Positions 53,067 to 63,048 of a DNA stretch of 64,000 nt are shown piece by piece. The stretch is from Ketobacter sp963922875 (GTDB lineage Bacteria; Pseudomonadota; Gammaproteobacteria; Pseudomonadales; Ketobacteraceae): assembly GCA_963922875.1 (NCBI GenBank), contig CAWUJH010000002.1:1-64000 (forward strand), given 5' to 3'. Numbering within the stretch: the stretch's first letter is position 1; every line of letters starts with the position of its first letter. A model generated the notes under the pieces. The model made no database searches. It was not told where the DNA came from and saw nothing but the letters and a program-made list of their open reading frames with translations. Position numbers and translations under genes: made by a program.

Positions 53067-54518
53067 CTAGAATTCGAGATCTTTCATTGAGCGTTGAATT
53101 TCTTCTATGCGAGTGGTAATAGCGGCGGTCTTATTGAAATCCTCTTTCGCCAGAGGTAACGCAAAGTTTAACTGCTCAATGGCTTTCTGGCTGCGTCCGT
53201 ACAGAAAGTAATACTCCGCTTTCGCCTGAAAACCGTTGAGGCGCTGATCGTTCTTGGCGTAGGCTTCGGCCAATAGTGACCACAAGATAGGCCAGTTAGG
53301 GTGTACCGTGACCTGTTCTCGCAAAATGGTGATGGCTTTCTCATATTGTTTTTCCAAAATCAGGGCGTCGGCGTAATGAACGCTGAGAACATAGTTTTTA
53401 GGGTTATATTGAAGCCCTGTTTCCAAGGTTTTGATGGCTTCACTATACTTTCCTGATTGGGTGAGAATATCCGCCTTGGTGGCTAAATAGGTAATGCGGT
53501 TTGGACGCTTTTTTAGCAACGCATCAATGTGTTCCAGCGCTTGTTTGAATTGATTAGTTTTGTTATAAGCACAGGCCAAACCATATTCAATTACTTCCAA
53601 GGTGGCTTCGTTAGCGTCCCTCTGGGCGTTAAGATCTTGAATTTTAGCAACATTATCACGGCTAAATTCCACTTCGGCGCGGCTTTTTATTAATTGAAAT
53701 TCCAGAGAATCAGCGTTACTGATACGCGGATATTGGTCGGCACGTACCCTGGCATCAGAAATCCTAGACTCTGTGACTGGGTGGGTTAGCAGGAATTCTG
53801 GCGCCTGGAAACCAGAGTAGCGCTGACTGCGTTGTAAAGCTTCAAAAAAGTCTGCCATGGCTTCTGGATTCATGCCGGCTCTGACCAAGGTTTGCATACC
53901 AACGCGGTCCGCCTCTTGCTCGTTAGCGCGGCTAAACCGTAATTGTGAATCTATGGCCACGGCTTGTGTAGTGGCGAGTGCGGCCATTCCAGCGTCTCCA
54001 CCACCGGCGGCGATTAAGGCAATACTGGCTAAAACTGCGGCAAGATTGACTAAAGAATTTTGCTGCGACTTTTCCACTCCCCGGGCGAAATGGCGCTGGC
54101 TCAAGTGAGCAAGTTCATGAGCAATGACACTGGAGAGTTCGTCTTCAGAGCGAGCACTTATTAATAACCCCCCATTGAAGCCTACTACACCTCCCGGTAC
54201 GGCAAAGGCGTTGATTTCAGGACTATTAATTACCACCATTTCGATATTGGGTTCGCTAATATCACTAGCCGCTGCTAATCGATAAACCAGGCTGTATAGG
54301 TAATCATAAATAATAGGATCTTGAATTAAAGGGGCTTGGGATCGCAATTGTCTAAGCCAAGCCCGTCCTAGTCGGTATTCTTGTTCCGGGCTGACAATGG
54401 CGGAGCTGGCATCGCCGAGAGACGGGAGCGATTCGGCGCGAGTGCTGGAGACAGAGCTCATCAAGCAGCCAGCTAACAATGCAGGGTAAAGGAGCGCTAA
54501 AATGCGCGAGCGATTCAT
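53067..54518 (-). CDS. M48 family metallopeptidase with TPR repeats (BepA/YfgC-like)
   Basis: The protein has the zinc motif HExxH in VIAHELAHLSQRHF, a downstream EADRVGM motif supplying the third ligand, and TPR repeats in the last ~200 residues. BepA-like proteases assist or degrade outer-membrane proteins such as LptD in the periplasm. I choose the ATG at 54518, which gives a compact signal peptide with a lipobox-like LLAGC; frames open further upstream to 54623 and an ATG at 54548. Lipidation is possible but unproven. Confidence 0.88.
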   Translation of the reverse strand: MNRSRILALLYPALLAGCLMSSVSSTRAESLPSLGDASSAIVSPEQEYRLGRAWLRQLRSQAPLIQDPIIYDYLYSLVYRLAAASDISEPNIEMVVINSPEINAFAVPGGVVGFNGGLLISARSEDELSSVIAHELAHLSQRHFARGVEKSQQNSLVNLAAVLASIALIAAGGGDAGMAALATTQAVAIDSQLRFSRANEQEADRVGMQTLVRAGMNPEAMADFFEALQRSQRYSGFQAPEFLLTHPVTESRISDARVRADQYPRISNADSLEFQLIKSRAEVEFSRDNVAKIQDLNAQRDANEATLEVIEYGLACAYNKTNQFKQALEHIDALLKKRPNRITYLATKADILTQSGKYSEAIKTLETGLQYNPKNYVLSVHYADALILEKQYEKAITILREQVTVHPNWPILWSLLAEAYAKNDQRLNGFQAKAEYYFLYGRSQKAIEQLNFALPLAKEDFNKTAAITTRIEEIQRSMKDLEF

Positions 54519-54722
54519 AATACGACTGAGTAAGATTCCTAGAGCCATGACGTTCACTTTAACGTCAATTTGACAACGAAAATAGGTCTTAGTTCTCAGG
54601 TTAGCAGATAGCTCTACAGACACAAAGTTAAAAATATCATTTACTTAGGTTTGATGAGTACCAATATTCTTGGCGGTTGTATATAGTGGCCCTTCATTCT
54701 AAAGATAGATTGTCTATTCTCT

Positions 54723-54947
54723 ATGGATCATATGCGATTTTTGGATGCAAGAGGTTTGAGTTGTCCGTTGCCTCTATTGAAATTGAAACAACAACTTAAG
54801 CAAATGGTAGATGGTGAGAGCATTACATTGTTAGCCTCCGATTCCGGCACGCTGCAAGACATTCCTGCCTTCATACGTCAGACCAATCACGAACTGATAG
54901 AGCAAAGCGAGCAGGGCGAAGCGTTTAGTTTCATCATTAAAAAGTAG
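54723..54947 (+). CDS. TusA/SirA-like sulfurtransferase
   Basis: This 74-residue protein has the N-terminal CPxP signature (GLSCPLPLLKLK), in which the Cys carries a persulfide, and the usual beta-alpha fold ending FIIKK. Proteins of this type relay sulfur for tRNA thiolation or molybdopterin. A second ATG three codons in is also possible. The next gene, perM, follows after 19 bases. Confidence 0.9.
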   Translation: MDHMRFLDARGLSCPLPLLKLKQQLKQMVDGESITLLASDSGTLQDIPAFIRQTNHELIEQSEQGEAFSFIIKK

Positions 54948-54966
54948 TTAAGGTGCTCAATTCTAT

Positions 54967-56043
54967 ATGCTGCAAATAATTCAAGACTGGTATCAAGAAT
55001 ACTTTTCTGACAAAGAAGCGGTGCTGTTGATTCTGTTCCTTGGTCTTGGCCTGTTCGTTATAGTAACCATGGGCGGGGTGCTGGCACCTGTATTGACCGC
55101 TATCGTTCTGGCTTATCTGTTACAAGGTTTAATCAATGTGCTTGTTCGGCGTAATGTGCCTAAGTTTATTGCCTTTGTGGTGACTTATCTTTTATTTGTC
55201 GCAGCACTTTTTATGGCCTTGTTTGTATTAGTTCCCTTAACCTGGGGGCAATTAGTCAGGCTTTTAAATGATCAAGTGCCTCGAATGCTAGTGGAGGCCA
55301 ATAGCTTTTTAAATTTATTACCCGCCCGTTATCCGGAGCTGGTGTCGGAAGAGTGGGTCGAGGAACTCAGTGCGCTGACTACCACTTCGCTTAAAAGTTT
55401 CGGTGAGTCAGTTGTGACCTTTTCTTTGTCCAATATTCCGAATTTGATGGGTGTTTTAATTTTTATCGTGCTGGTGCCGTTGTTGGTTTTCTTTTTTCTT
55501 AAAGATAAAGACAAATTAATTGGCAGCCTGGTGGCATTCCTGCCTCGCGAACGACCCTTCATTTCACAAGTTATTTCGGAGATGGACACACAGATTTCGA
55601 ATTATGTGCGGGGCAAAGCGATAGAGATTTTGATCACCGGTGGTGTTACTTACGTGGCTTTAGTAGTGCTCGGTGTTAACTATGCGGCATTGTTGGCATT
55701 GTTGGTGGGTTTGAGTGTGGTGATTCCTTATATTGGCGCCACAGTGGTCACCCTACCAGTAGCGATTGTGGCCTATTTCCAGTTTGGATGGGGCTCAGAG
55801 TTTATGTGGGTTATGATAGTATACGGTGTTATTCAGGCGCTTGATGGCAACGTTCTGGTGCCTGTATTATTTTCAGAAGCAGTGAACCTTCACCCAGTGG
55901 CGATTATCACGTCTGTACTAGTGTTTGGTGGGCTTTGGGGGTTGTGGGGAGTATTCTTTGCCATTCCATTGGCCACTTTGGTTAAAGCCGTCATCTCTTC
56001 CTGGCCGCGCTGGGAGCGAGGTAAAGGGCAATGTACTGATTAA
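54967..56043 (+). CDS. AI-2E family transporter (PerM-like)
   Basis: The 358-residue protein has TM pairs at about 18-55 and 62-90, then a soluble insert (about 95-150), and further TM segments at about 155-175 and 205-340. FFFLKDKDKLI and VIPYIGATVVTLPVAIVA are characteristic of the family. Members export varied solutes or Na+/H+; the substrate here is unknown. Confidence 0.9.
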   Translation: MLQIIQDWYQEYFSDKEAVLLILFLGLGLFVIVTMGGVLAPVLTAIVLAYLLQGLINVLVRRNVPKFIAFVVTYLLFVAALFMALFVLVPLTWGQLVRLLNDQVPRMLVEANSFLNLLPARYPELVSEEWVEELSALTTTSLKSFGESVVTFSLSNIPNLMGVLIFIVLVPLLVFFFLKDKDKLIGSLVAFLPRERPFISQVISEMDTQISNYVRGKAIEILITGGVTYVALVVLGVNYAALLALLVGLSVVIPYIGATVVTLPVAIVAYFQFGWGSEFMWVMIVYGVIQALDGNVLVPVLFSEAVNLHPVAIITSVLVFGGLWGLWGVFFAIPLATLVKAVISSWPRWERGKGQCTD

Positions 56044-56099
56044 AGCATTGCCACTCATGATGGGGGGTGCAAGTTACGCTCCGCAGCTTTTATTAGGTG

Positions 56100-56579
56100 T
56101 CATAGGCTTGGGGTCAGGTTTTCTACACATTCCAGAACTTCGTCCACATGGCCGCCCACTCTTACTTTGCGCCATTCGTGGCGTAGTATACCGTTGCTGT
56201 CGATGACGAAAGTGCTGCGTTCCATACCCAGTATCTGTTTGCCGTACATATTGATGGGTTTGATCACCTCGAACATGCTACTTAAATAGCCATCAGTATC
56301 TGAGATTAGCTCGAAGGGGAATTCGTACTGAGCTTTGAAGAGTTCATGGGACTTTAATGTGTCTTTTGAAACCCCAAAAATAAGAGTTTTTGCGGCCTTA
56401 AATTCGTCATAGTATTCTTTAAAGTCCATGCCTTCCGTGGTGCAGCCGGCAGTGTTGTCTTTCGGGTAGAAGTAAAGCACAACATTCCAGCCTTTGAGTT
56501 TTGATAGCAGAATGTCTTTCTGGTTGGTTGCCTGAGCCACAAAATCAGGAACCGGTTTGTTGATCTCAACGACTGGCAT
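56100..56579 (-). CDS. bcp: Thiol peroxidase Bcp (PrxQ-type peroxiredoxin)
   Basis: The 159-residue protein has the peroxiredoxin active site YFYPKDNTAGCTTEGMDF with the peroxidatic Cys. The position five residues on, where many PrxQ proteins have a resolving Cys, is not Cys, so it may act as a 1-Cys or atypical enzyme. FGVSKDTLKSHELF and MERSTFVID follow. It lies 54 bases past the gcvR-like gene on the same strand. Confidence 0.93.
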   Translation of the reverse strand: MPVVEINKPVPDFVAQATNQKDILLSKLKGWNVVLYFYPKDNTAGCTTEGMDFKEYYDEFKAAKTLIFGVSKDTLKSHELFKAQYEFPFELISDTDGYLSSMFEVIKPINMYGKQILGMERSTFVIDSNGILRHEWRKVRVGGHVDEVLECVENLTPSL

Positions 56580-56633
56580 TAAACCCTCCTAAGCCACGAG
56601 TGGCGTGATTTTTCCGGACACGGAATGTCGCAT

Positions 56634-57158
56634 TCATTGTGCCATTAATGTTACGTCTAAATTTCGTTCATCACAGAAGGAAACCAACTCCTGCTCCAAA
56701 GCATTAACATCAATAGATTCTTGGATTTTCACACTTAATGCCAACGAAAACATGGGTGTACCAGTGTGGGCTGCCGCATAAGTTCCCGTTTCCATTTCAT
56801 CTATATTGATCTCGTGATCACTTAAAAACCCGGCGATGTCACTGACAATGCCAGGATGATCCATTGCGTGCGCGGTCAAACGATAAGGTTTAAGCGCGTT
56901 GAGCTTCTCTTTGGGCTGGGTGCGCTTTTGAATAATAGTCAGCCGGTACTCATCTGCAACCTGAGCCAGATTTATTTCGGCCTCAGTTATATCAGTGGAT
57001 TCCCCCTGAATTAACATGAGAAGTGCGAATTCACCGCCTAAAACTGTCATTCTAGTATCCAAAATGTTGCAGTTGTGGGCAGTAGCAGCTTGTGACAACG
57101 CTCGGATTAGACCGGTTTGATCTTCACCGAGCACTGATATCACTAAGTAGTCAGGCAT
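56634..57158 (-). CDS. GcvR-like protein with two ACT domains
   Basis: From ATG 57158 the protein has 174 residues and two ACT domains: YLVISVLGEDQTGLIRAL (about 4-80) and YRLTAHAMDHPGIVSDI (about 90-170). This fits the GcvR family, which controls the glycine cleavage operon by binding GcvA in E. coli. It stands between bcp and dapA as in Pseudomonas. Longer frames from 57248 and 57188 are open but add an N-terminus not typical of the family. Confidence 0.88.
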   Translation of the reverse strand: MPDYLVISVLGEDQTGLIRALSQAATAHNCNILDTRMTVLGGEFALLMLIQGESTDITEAEINLAQVADEYRLTIIQKRTQPKEKLNALKPYRLTAHAMDHPGIVSDIAGFLSDHEINIDEMETGTYAAAHTGTPMFSLALSVKIQESIDVNALEQELVSFCDERNLDVTLMAQ

Positions 57159-57435
57159 AATGGGTCCATTATCATGCGTTTGCTTCATTCTAGTGGCGGC
57201 AAATACAGTCTGGTTGTCAATCAGCGTTACGGAAATGCCATGTTGCACGTGTTGGAATTCAGTTTAGCACCGGATTTTTAGAACAACTAGCTGAAATAGC
57301 TACAAATAATGAAGCATGCTTAATAAAAGGCAAGTTTGAAATCTGAAGACTGAAATGGTTCGAGCATGGCTTGTTATTGGTATCCACCATCAGTACCATA
57401 GCCGTTTGTAAAATTCGGTGGAGATTAGATAGCCC

Positions 57436-58311
57436 ATGATTACAGGTAGCATGGTTGCCTTAGTGACCCCAATGCACGAAGACAATAGCATTGACTGGGT
57501 CGCGTTAGAGCGATTGATTGAGATGCACGTCGCTGCGGGGACGAATGCTATCGTATCGGTAGGAACTACCGGCGAATCTGCCACCCTTGATTTTGATGAG
57601 CACAGTAAAGTTGTGGCTTTCACCGTACAGAAAGCGGCGGGGCGTATTCCTGTAATCGCGGGTACCGGTGCCAACAGCACTCAAGAAGCCATAGAATTAA
57701 CTCAGCGCGCTAAAGATGCGGGTGCAGATGCCTGCCTGTTAGTCACGCCTTACTACAACAAGCCCACCCAAAATGGCCTGTATCTGCATCATATGGCGAT
57801 TGCTGATGCCGTGAATATTCCACAGATTCTCTATAACGTTCCCGGTAGAACGGCTTGCGATATGTTACCGGATACGGTGGCTCGAATCAGTGCCCACCCC
57901 AATGTGATAGGTGTTAAAGAGGCGACGGGCATAATGGCCCGTGGTCGCGAAATTCTCGAAAAAAGCCGGGCGGGCTTTCTGTTGTATTCCGGTGACGATG
58001 CCACGGCGCTTGAACTCATGAAAATTGGTGCTCAAGGTAATATTTCTGTTACCGCCAACGTGGCACCCAAAGCAATGGCGGATATGTGCCGAGCGGCATT
58101 AGCGGGAGATATGGAAACAGCCAAAGCCATTGATGTGCAACTCCAACCTCTGAACGAGAACCTGTTCCTGGAGTCCAACCCGATACCGGTAAAATGGGCT
58201 TTGCAGCAGATGGGTTTGCTGGAGTCAGGTATCAGGCTTCCGATGACGCCACTTTCGGAGCAGTATCATGCTCCTCTTCGTGCAGCTATGCAGAAAGCAG
58301 GCATCCTTTAA
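57436..58311 (+). CDS. dapA: 4-hydroxy-tetrahydrodipicolinate synthase
   Basis: DapA joins pyruvate and aspartate semialdehyde in lysine/DAP synthesis. The 291-residue protein has VGTTGESATL, Tyr133 in LYNVPGRT and the Schiff-base Lys161 in GVKEATG, in the same positions as E. coli. bamC starts 16 bases after the stop. Confidence 0.97.
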   Translation: MITGSMVALVTPMHEDNSIDWVALERLIEMHVAAGTNAIVSVGTTGESATLDFDEHSKVVAFTVQKAAGRIPVIAGTGANSTQEAIELTQRAKDAGADACLLVTPYYNKPTQNGLYLHHMAIADAVNIPQILYNVPGRTACDMLPDTVARISAHPNVIGVKEATGIMARGREILEKSRAGFLLYSGDDATALELMKIGAQGNISVTANVAPKAMADMCRAALAGDMETAKAIDVQLQPLNENLFLESNPIPVKWALQQMGLLESGIRLPMTPLSEQYHAPLRAAMQKAGIL

Positions 58312-58327
58312 TCGTTCCGGAGCAAAT

Positions 58328-59431
58328 ATGCACACCGTAAAGCATGTTTTTGTTTTATTGGCCTTGTTACAACTGGCTGGATGTTCCTACTGGTTTGGTG
58401 ATGAAGGTAAGTTCCGTGAACGATCTATGGATTATCAGCTGGCAGAAAATTCAGCGCCACTGGCTATGCCCGATGGAGTTGAATCGGTACCGTTGCAGCA
58501 GCGCTATCCGATTCCTGATGTGCCTACGGGTGAACATTATACTCCTAATGACACTGATTCAGTTCCGCGGCCCCATTCCTTATTGAATGTCGATGCTTAT
58601 GCAGGTGTTGAATTACGGGAAGATGGCGGTAAGTTGTGGTTGCAAGTACAAAAGCCGCGCTATGAAACTTTTTCCCTGGTCAATTCGTTTGCCACCTCGA
58701 GTGAGTATTCTGTTGCTGTGACAGACCGGGACTCTGGTATTATTGAGACCACTTGGTTAGAGCCGCGTCCTTTGGAAAGCAATCAGGGGTTTTGGCGTAG
58801 GATTGGCCGTTTTTTTTCTGGTGGCGATAAGGATAAAAAGGAAAAGTATCGTTTTTTGGTTACGGCCCAGGCTTCTGGTGCAGACAGCCGAATTGTTATC
58901 AGTCATATCAAGGTAAAACAACCGGCGCCTGAACCTGTAGAGTGGGCGGCACAAGATGTGGCGAACGAGGAAAGTCAGGAAGCTTTATCTCTGGTCTACA
59001 ACGAACTGATGGATTTTCTTGGAGAATCAGGCCGTCGAGTGGGAGCCTCTGTGCTCTCTCACGACTCACAATCACTGCCAAAATATACAATGACTTGGGA
59101 TGGCAATGGCTTTCCTGTGTTGGTAATGAATCAGGACTTCAACCATGCGTGGCTTGATGTAGGCAAAGCCTTGGCAGACTCAAAGTTACCCGTTACCGAT
59201 TTAGATCGAAGTTTAGGTGTTTACTTTTTGGATGCTAACAAGCTGAAAGCTGCGGGCTACGAGGTTGAAGTAGATCTAGAAAAAGATGTTCAAGTGCGAT
59301 TGGCAAGCTCTGAAAGTGGCATTCAGGTGTCCGTGCAGTTGGATGATGAAACCGTAGTATCCAAAGAACTGTCCAGTGCTATCCTCAACCGTTTGCGAGA
59401 AAACTTAGAGCAATGGAATTCGCGTCGTTAG
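58328..59431 (+). CDS. bamC: Outer-membrane assembly lipoprotein BamC (NlpB)
   Basis: The ATG at 58328, with GGAG at 58319-58322, gives a 367-residue lipoprotein with lipobox LLQLAGC. An unstructured segment rich in Pro follows, then two helix-grip domains: FSLVNSFATSSEYSV to about 190 and a second to the end (NHAWLDVGKALADS). BamC binds BamD in the BAM complex. Its end overlaps the MBL gene by 19 bases. Confidence 0.92.
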   Translation: MHTVKHVFVLLALLQLAGCSYWFGDEGKFRERSMDYQLAENSAPLAMPDGVESVPLQQRYPIPDVPTGEHYTPNDTDSVPRPHSLLNVDAYAGVELREDGGKLWLQVQKPRYETFSLVNSFATSSEYSVAVTDRDSGIIETTWLEPRPLESNQGFWRRIGRFFSGGDKDKKEKYRFLVTAQASGADSRIVISHIKVKQPAPEPVEWAAQDVANEESQEALSLVYNELMDFLGESGRRVGASVLSHDSQSLPKYTMTWDGNGFPVLVMNQDFNHAWLDVGKALADSKLPVTDLDRSLGVYFLDANKLKAAGYEVEVDLEKDVQVRLASSESGIQVSVQLDDETVVSKELSSAILNRLRENLEQWNSRR

Positions 59432-60204
59432 GTAGCGGAAGTGAAGGTAACGCCACGTTATTGAAAGCACTATCAGGCAATGGCGGTACTTTATTGGTAG
59501 ACTGTGGTTTTTCCGCTAAAGAAACTCTGAACCGTTTATCCAGGCTTGGAACATCGGTGCAGGATATCGCGGCAATTCTGGTAACCCATGAGCATACTGA
59601 TCATATAAAAGGTGTCGCCCGGTTAGCGAATCGTTTTAAAATACCTGTTTATGCCACTTGGGGAACCTGGTTTAAAAAGCTTTCAGGTCATTTAGATCCA
59701 GTACTATACCGGCAAATCTTACCTGAGCAGGGGTTTTTAATTGGTGACATCAGCATTCAGGCGGTACCCGTGCCCCATGATGCCCGCGAGCCCTGTCAAT
59801 TTATCTTTGAGTCGGCTGGCTTGCGTCTAGGTTTACTAACGGATGTGGGCTCAATTACGCCTCATATGATTGAAAGGTATCAATGCTGCGATGGGTTAAT
59901 GTTAGAATTTAACCATGATCTGCAGATGCTTCAAGATGGTCCTTATCCTGCCAATTTAAAACGGCGAGTCGCCGGGCCGTTGGGGCATTTGAATAATGGA
60001 CAGGCATCGCATCTATTGAAGAAAGTGGCCAGTCAGCGTTTGCAAAGTTTAGTGGCTACTCATGTAAGCCAGAAAAACAATCATCCCGATCTTGTGCTGG
60101 AAACAATTCTCGAAGCTAAGCTTTGTTCGGATAGTGCAGTGACTTTAGCGACACAGAGAGAGGGTTTCAATTGGATGGGGCTACAAAGTCGAAATAGCAA
60201 TTAA
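59413..60204 (+). CDS. MBL-fold metallo-hydrolase (YycJ-like)
   Basis: The 263-residue protein opens with FASLGSGSEGNATLL and has the metal motif HxHxDH in VTHEHTDHIKGV, then ATWGTW and HDAREPCQF. A late His in LEFNHDLQML completes the binuclear site. YycJ relatives are 5'-to-3' DNA exonucleases, but the substrate of this clade is not certain. It lies between bamC and purC as in Pseudomonas. Confidence 0.88.
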   Translation: MEFASLGSGSEGNATLLKALSGNGGTLLVDCGFSAKETLNRLSRLGTSVQDIAAILVTHEHTDHIKGVARLANRFKIPVYATWGTWFKKLSGHLDPVLYRQILPEQGFLIGDISIQAVPVPHDAREPCQFIFESAGLRLGLLTDVGSITPHMIERYQCCDGLMLEFNHDLQMLQDGPYPANLKRRVAGPLGHLNNGQASHLLKKVASQRLQSLVATHVSQKNNHPDLVLETILEAKLCSDSAVTLATQREGFNWMGLQSRNSN

Positions 60205-60244
60205 TCCGATTTCAAATTAAATAGACCTCAAATGGGGAATTATT

Positions 60245-60958
60245 ATGGAAAAGCAAGCAGAGCTGTATAAGGGCAAAGCAAAATCAGTATATGCCACGGA
60301 TGATCCTAAAGCGCTGATTTTGTTTTTTAGAAACGATACCTCAGCTTTTGATGGTAAGAAAATTGAACAATTAGACCGTAAGGGTATGGTTAATAATAAG
60401 TTTAATGCCTTCATAATGGAGAAGCTTGAAGCAGCTGGCATCGAAACTCATTTTATCAAGCTGCTGAGTGAGCAGGAATCTCTGGTAAAAAATCTCAAGA
60501 TGCTGCCGCTAGAATGTGTGGTGAGGAATATCTCTGCCGGCAGTATCTGTCGACGTCTGGGTGTTGAAGAAGGCCTGGATCTCAATCCCCCGACGTTTGA
60601 GTTTTTTCTCAAAAACGATGCGCTTGGTGATCCCATGGTTAATGAGTATCACATTCAAAGTTTCGGTTGGGCTGAAAAAGAGCAAGTGGAACAAATGAAG
60701 GAGCTGACCTTTAAGGTGAACCAAGTGCTTAAGAGTCTGTTTTTAGAGGGTGGTATGTTGCTTGTAGACTACAAGCTTGAGTTTGGTCTCTATGAAGGAC
60801 GTGTGATTCTTGGTGATGAATTCACCCCGGATGGTTGCCGTTTATGGGATCTTGAAACCCGCAAGAAACTGGATAAAGATCGTTTCCGACAGGGTTTGGG
60901 CGGCGTTGTGGAGGCCTATGAAGAAGTTGGATTAAGGCTGGGTCTTAAATTCAACTAA
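60245..60958 (+). CDS. purC: SAICAR synthetase
   Basis: PurC joins aspartate to CAIR in purine synthesis. The 237-residue protein has LYKGKAKSVY, FRNDTSAFDGKK, PLECVVRNISAGS and GLYEGRVILGDEFTPDGCR, with the full bacterial length. A strong terminator follows after 33 bases. Confidence 0.97.
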   Translation: MEKQAELYKGKAKSVYATDDPKALILFFRNDTSAFDGKKIEQLDRKGMVNNKFNAFIMEKLEAAGIETHFIKLLSEQESLVKNLKMLPLECVVRNISAGSICRRLGVEEGLDLNPPTFEFFLKNDALGDPMVNEYHIQSFGWAEKEQVEQMKELTFKVNQVLKSLFLEGGMLLVDYKLEFGLYEGRVILGDEFTPDGCRLWDLETRKKLDKDRFRQGLGGVVEAYEEVGLRLGLKFN

Positions 60959-60991
60959 ATATCCAGTGTTTGGTTTCCCGCGCCAGGAATC

Positions 60992-61026
60992 AAAAAGGCC
61001 GATTGAAAATTTCAGTCGGCCTTTTT
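60992..61026 (+). terminator. Intrinsic terminator after purC
   Basis: A 17-base stem with one G-T wobble (AAAAAGGCCGATTGAAA against TTTCAGTCGGCCTTTTT) ends in a T-run. The A-rich left arm lets it also serve the convergent OMP gene. Confidence 0.9.
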
Positions 61027-61060
61027 ATTTTGTCCTCTTGGCGCGCGTTTTCTGGGTTGC

Positions 61061-61849
61061 TTAAAAATGAAAAGTGGCCGCCATATAAGTGCCACTCAAA
61101 TCGATGCTGGCATCCAGGTCCTCGATATCGTCTAATTCTATAGCAATTTCTCGAATACCTAATTCCAAGCCCAGACCGAAAGCAAAGGTATAACCCAGTT
61201 TCCCCCAAAAGTCGGTAATATTAACCCCGCCAACGTTTATCCAGTCCGCGGTGGCTTCAACATACAATCCCGTTAATGGCAGATCAAAGCGTGCTTTTCC
61301 ATATAACAGAGGAACAAATTCATCGAGTTCTTCTTGGGCGCTAACAAGTCCCTGGCCGACCATTGTAAGTTCACCATCCAGTTGGCGTCCTGTTAAGCCG
61401 AGGTCGAGGTTGACCCAATTGTCTAAAATTTCGTAGTAAAGTGTAAAATCGGTGTGACTGAAATCAATTTGGGTTGCCACCTGCGTTGCCGCAGGGAATA
61501 GTTGACCTTGAAAGCGGACAGATCGGCTTAGGGTGCTGCGGGCACTTTCCTCAATTTCGGAACGAGCAACTTTTAGATTAGGTATCAATGGTACGAAATG
61601 TTCGATGGCAATGTAGTAGTAGTTACCGGTATCCCCCTCAAGGTTAAGGTCATCCTCTAAATCAATAACGCTGCCATTATCGTTTAGGTCTTGGAAGTCA
61701 CCCGACATGTCATAATTGATTTGACCGGCACCTGCGTAAATCCCCAGGATGGTATCTGCTTGGGCACTAGAGGCCATTAATACACTGAGACCGATGGAAG
61801 TTAGACTAACAGAGAAGTTGAGAGCAGTTTTCCTCAAGGCGAAGTTCAT
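61061..61849 (-). CDS. Outer-membrane protein, TIGR04219-like
   Basis: The 262-residue protein has a signal peptide (about 12-31, AQA-D). A predicted beta-barrel follows, beginning ILGIYAGAGQINY and ending with the C-terminal Phe signature TYMAATFHF for BAM recognition. The pattern fits a family of small OMPs of unknown function. The acidic loop NDNGSVIDLEDDLNLEG may bind cations. Confidence 0.8.
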   Translation of the reverse strand: MNFALRKTALNFSVSLTSIGLSVLMASSAQADTILGIYAGAGQINYDMSGDFQDLNDNGSVIDLEDDLNLEGDTGNYYYIAIEHFVPLIPNLKVARSEIEESARSTLSRSVRFQGQLFPAATQVATQIDFSHTDFTLYYEILDNWVNLDLGLTGRQLDGELTMVGQGLVSAQEELDEFVPLLYGKARFDLPLTGLYVEATADWINVGGVNITDFWGKLGYTFAFGLGLELGIREIAIELDDIEDLDASIDLSGTYMAATFHF

Positions 61850-61880
61850 TTTATTCTCCTTAATTATCTTAACGTTAGGT

Positions 61881-62363
61881 TTATGAGTAACGTCGGGCTA
61901 CTTTCTTTAGGCCGAATGTCATTAGCTGTTCTAATCCCAGGCGAATGATTGAGCCGCTGAAAGGTAATGGCAATTTGGTTTCAAATTGGATGGTGTAATG
62001 AAGCTGCGTTTTTCCGTTAATACCTTGAAACAACATTCTGCCCAGGTGGTTCTTTAATGGGCTGCCTCTGGTTATGGTGTACTCCACCAGTTTATTGGGC
62101 GTAAAACCTGTGACTGTTTCTTCAAACTCTCCTAAGGGTAAAGGAAGTGGGATTGGTGATATCCTGCGCACTGAGCCCAAACCATTGATGTCCTTTTGAC
62201 CATCTTTGACTCTTTTTACCCGAGTGTTGAGAATTTTTCCAAATTGTTCGTGGTTTGAGAGTATAGAAAACACTTCTTCAACCGGTGCATTAAATTCCAT
62301 ATCAAGTTGTATAAACTGATGGCTCACAGGGTGTTTACTCCTAGATCTGGCGGTTTGCGTCAT
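61881..62363 (-). CDS. SRPBCC/polyketide cyclase-like protein
   Basis: The 160-residue protein matches the START/SRPBCC fold: FNAPVEEVFSILSNHEQFGKI, GLGSVRRISP, EETVTGFTPNKLVEYTI and a C-terminal long helix LGLEQLMTFGLKKVA. Such proteins bind hydrophobic ligands, but the ligand here is unknown. It precedes the OMP gene by 31 bases on the same strand. Confidence 0.8.
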   Translation of the reverse strand: MTQTARSRSKHPVSHQFIQLDMEFNAPVEEVFSILSNHEQFGKILNTRVKRVKDGQKDINGLGSVRRISPIPLPLPLGEFEETVTGFTPNKLVEYTITRGSPLKNHLGRMLFQGINGKTQLHYTIQFETKLPLPFSGSIIRLGLEQLMTFGLKKVARRYS

Positions 62364-62610
62364 TTTAGGATTAATATTGACAAATGGACGCTCTATTTAG
62401 GCAATTATAGTTAATTAAACTCGTAATCCCTCGAAAAATATATTGATTATCCGAATTATCAGACAAAACTAAAAAAGAGGTAGCTTATATTGCTACAAAA
62501 TAGTTGAGCTTGTTGACAAGCTGTGCGATTGTTCAATGGCAGAAAAGCGCGTAGGGAATCCTGAAAACTATAACTATAATTAAACTAGCTTCGATGAGGA
62601 GGTGAAGGTC

Positions 62611-63048
62611 ATGGTAGATCGTTCTGTATTGGTGGGTGACTACATGAGTCGTAAAGTGATCAGTTTTGATCTACGAGATGATGTGGGAGATATCGTAGCC
62701 ATATTGTTAGAGCATAAAATCAGTGGTGCCCCAGTCCTGGATGAAAACAAGCAAGTGATCGGTTTTATCTCCGAGCAGGACTGTATTAAGGAAATGCTTA
62801 ATACAGCTTTCTATTGCGATTTAACCGCTAACGCCAAGGATGTAATGAAGACCCCTGTGGTTTCAGTCAGCCCAGATATGCCAATTTCGGAGTTAGCGCA
62901 GCAATTTGATACGGCAAAACCGAAACTTTATCCAGTTGTTGAGGAAGGCAAGCTTGTGGGGATGATTAGCCGCTCTAATGTACTACAAGGTTTGTACGAT
63001 ATAAGTATTCGTTGCCACCATTTAAGCGACCAGAAAACGGCCTTGTAA
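62611..63048 (+). CDS. Protein with two CBS domains
   Basis: From ATG 62611, with GAGGAGGTGA at 62595-62604, the product has 145 residues. It consists of a CBS pair: VGDYMSRKVISF to EQDCIKEML (about 5-65) and AKDVMKTPVVSVSP to GMISRSNVLQGL (about 75-135). CBS pairs sense adenine nucleotides. A GTG at 62602 is in frame but inside the ribosome site. Confidence 0.88.
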   Translation: MVDRSVLVGDYMSRKVISFDLRDDVGDIVAILLEHKISGAPVLDENKQVIGFISEQDCIKEMLNTAFYCDLTANAKDVMKTPVVSVSPDMPISELAQQFDTAKPKLYPVVEEGKLVGMISRSNVLQGLYDISIRCHHLSDQKTAL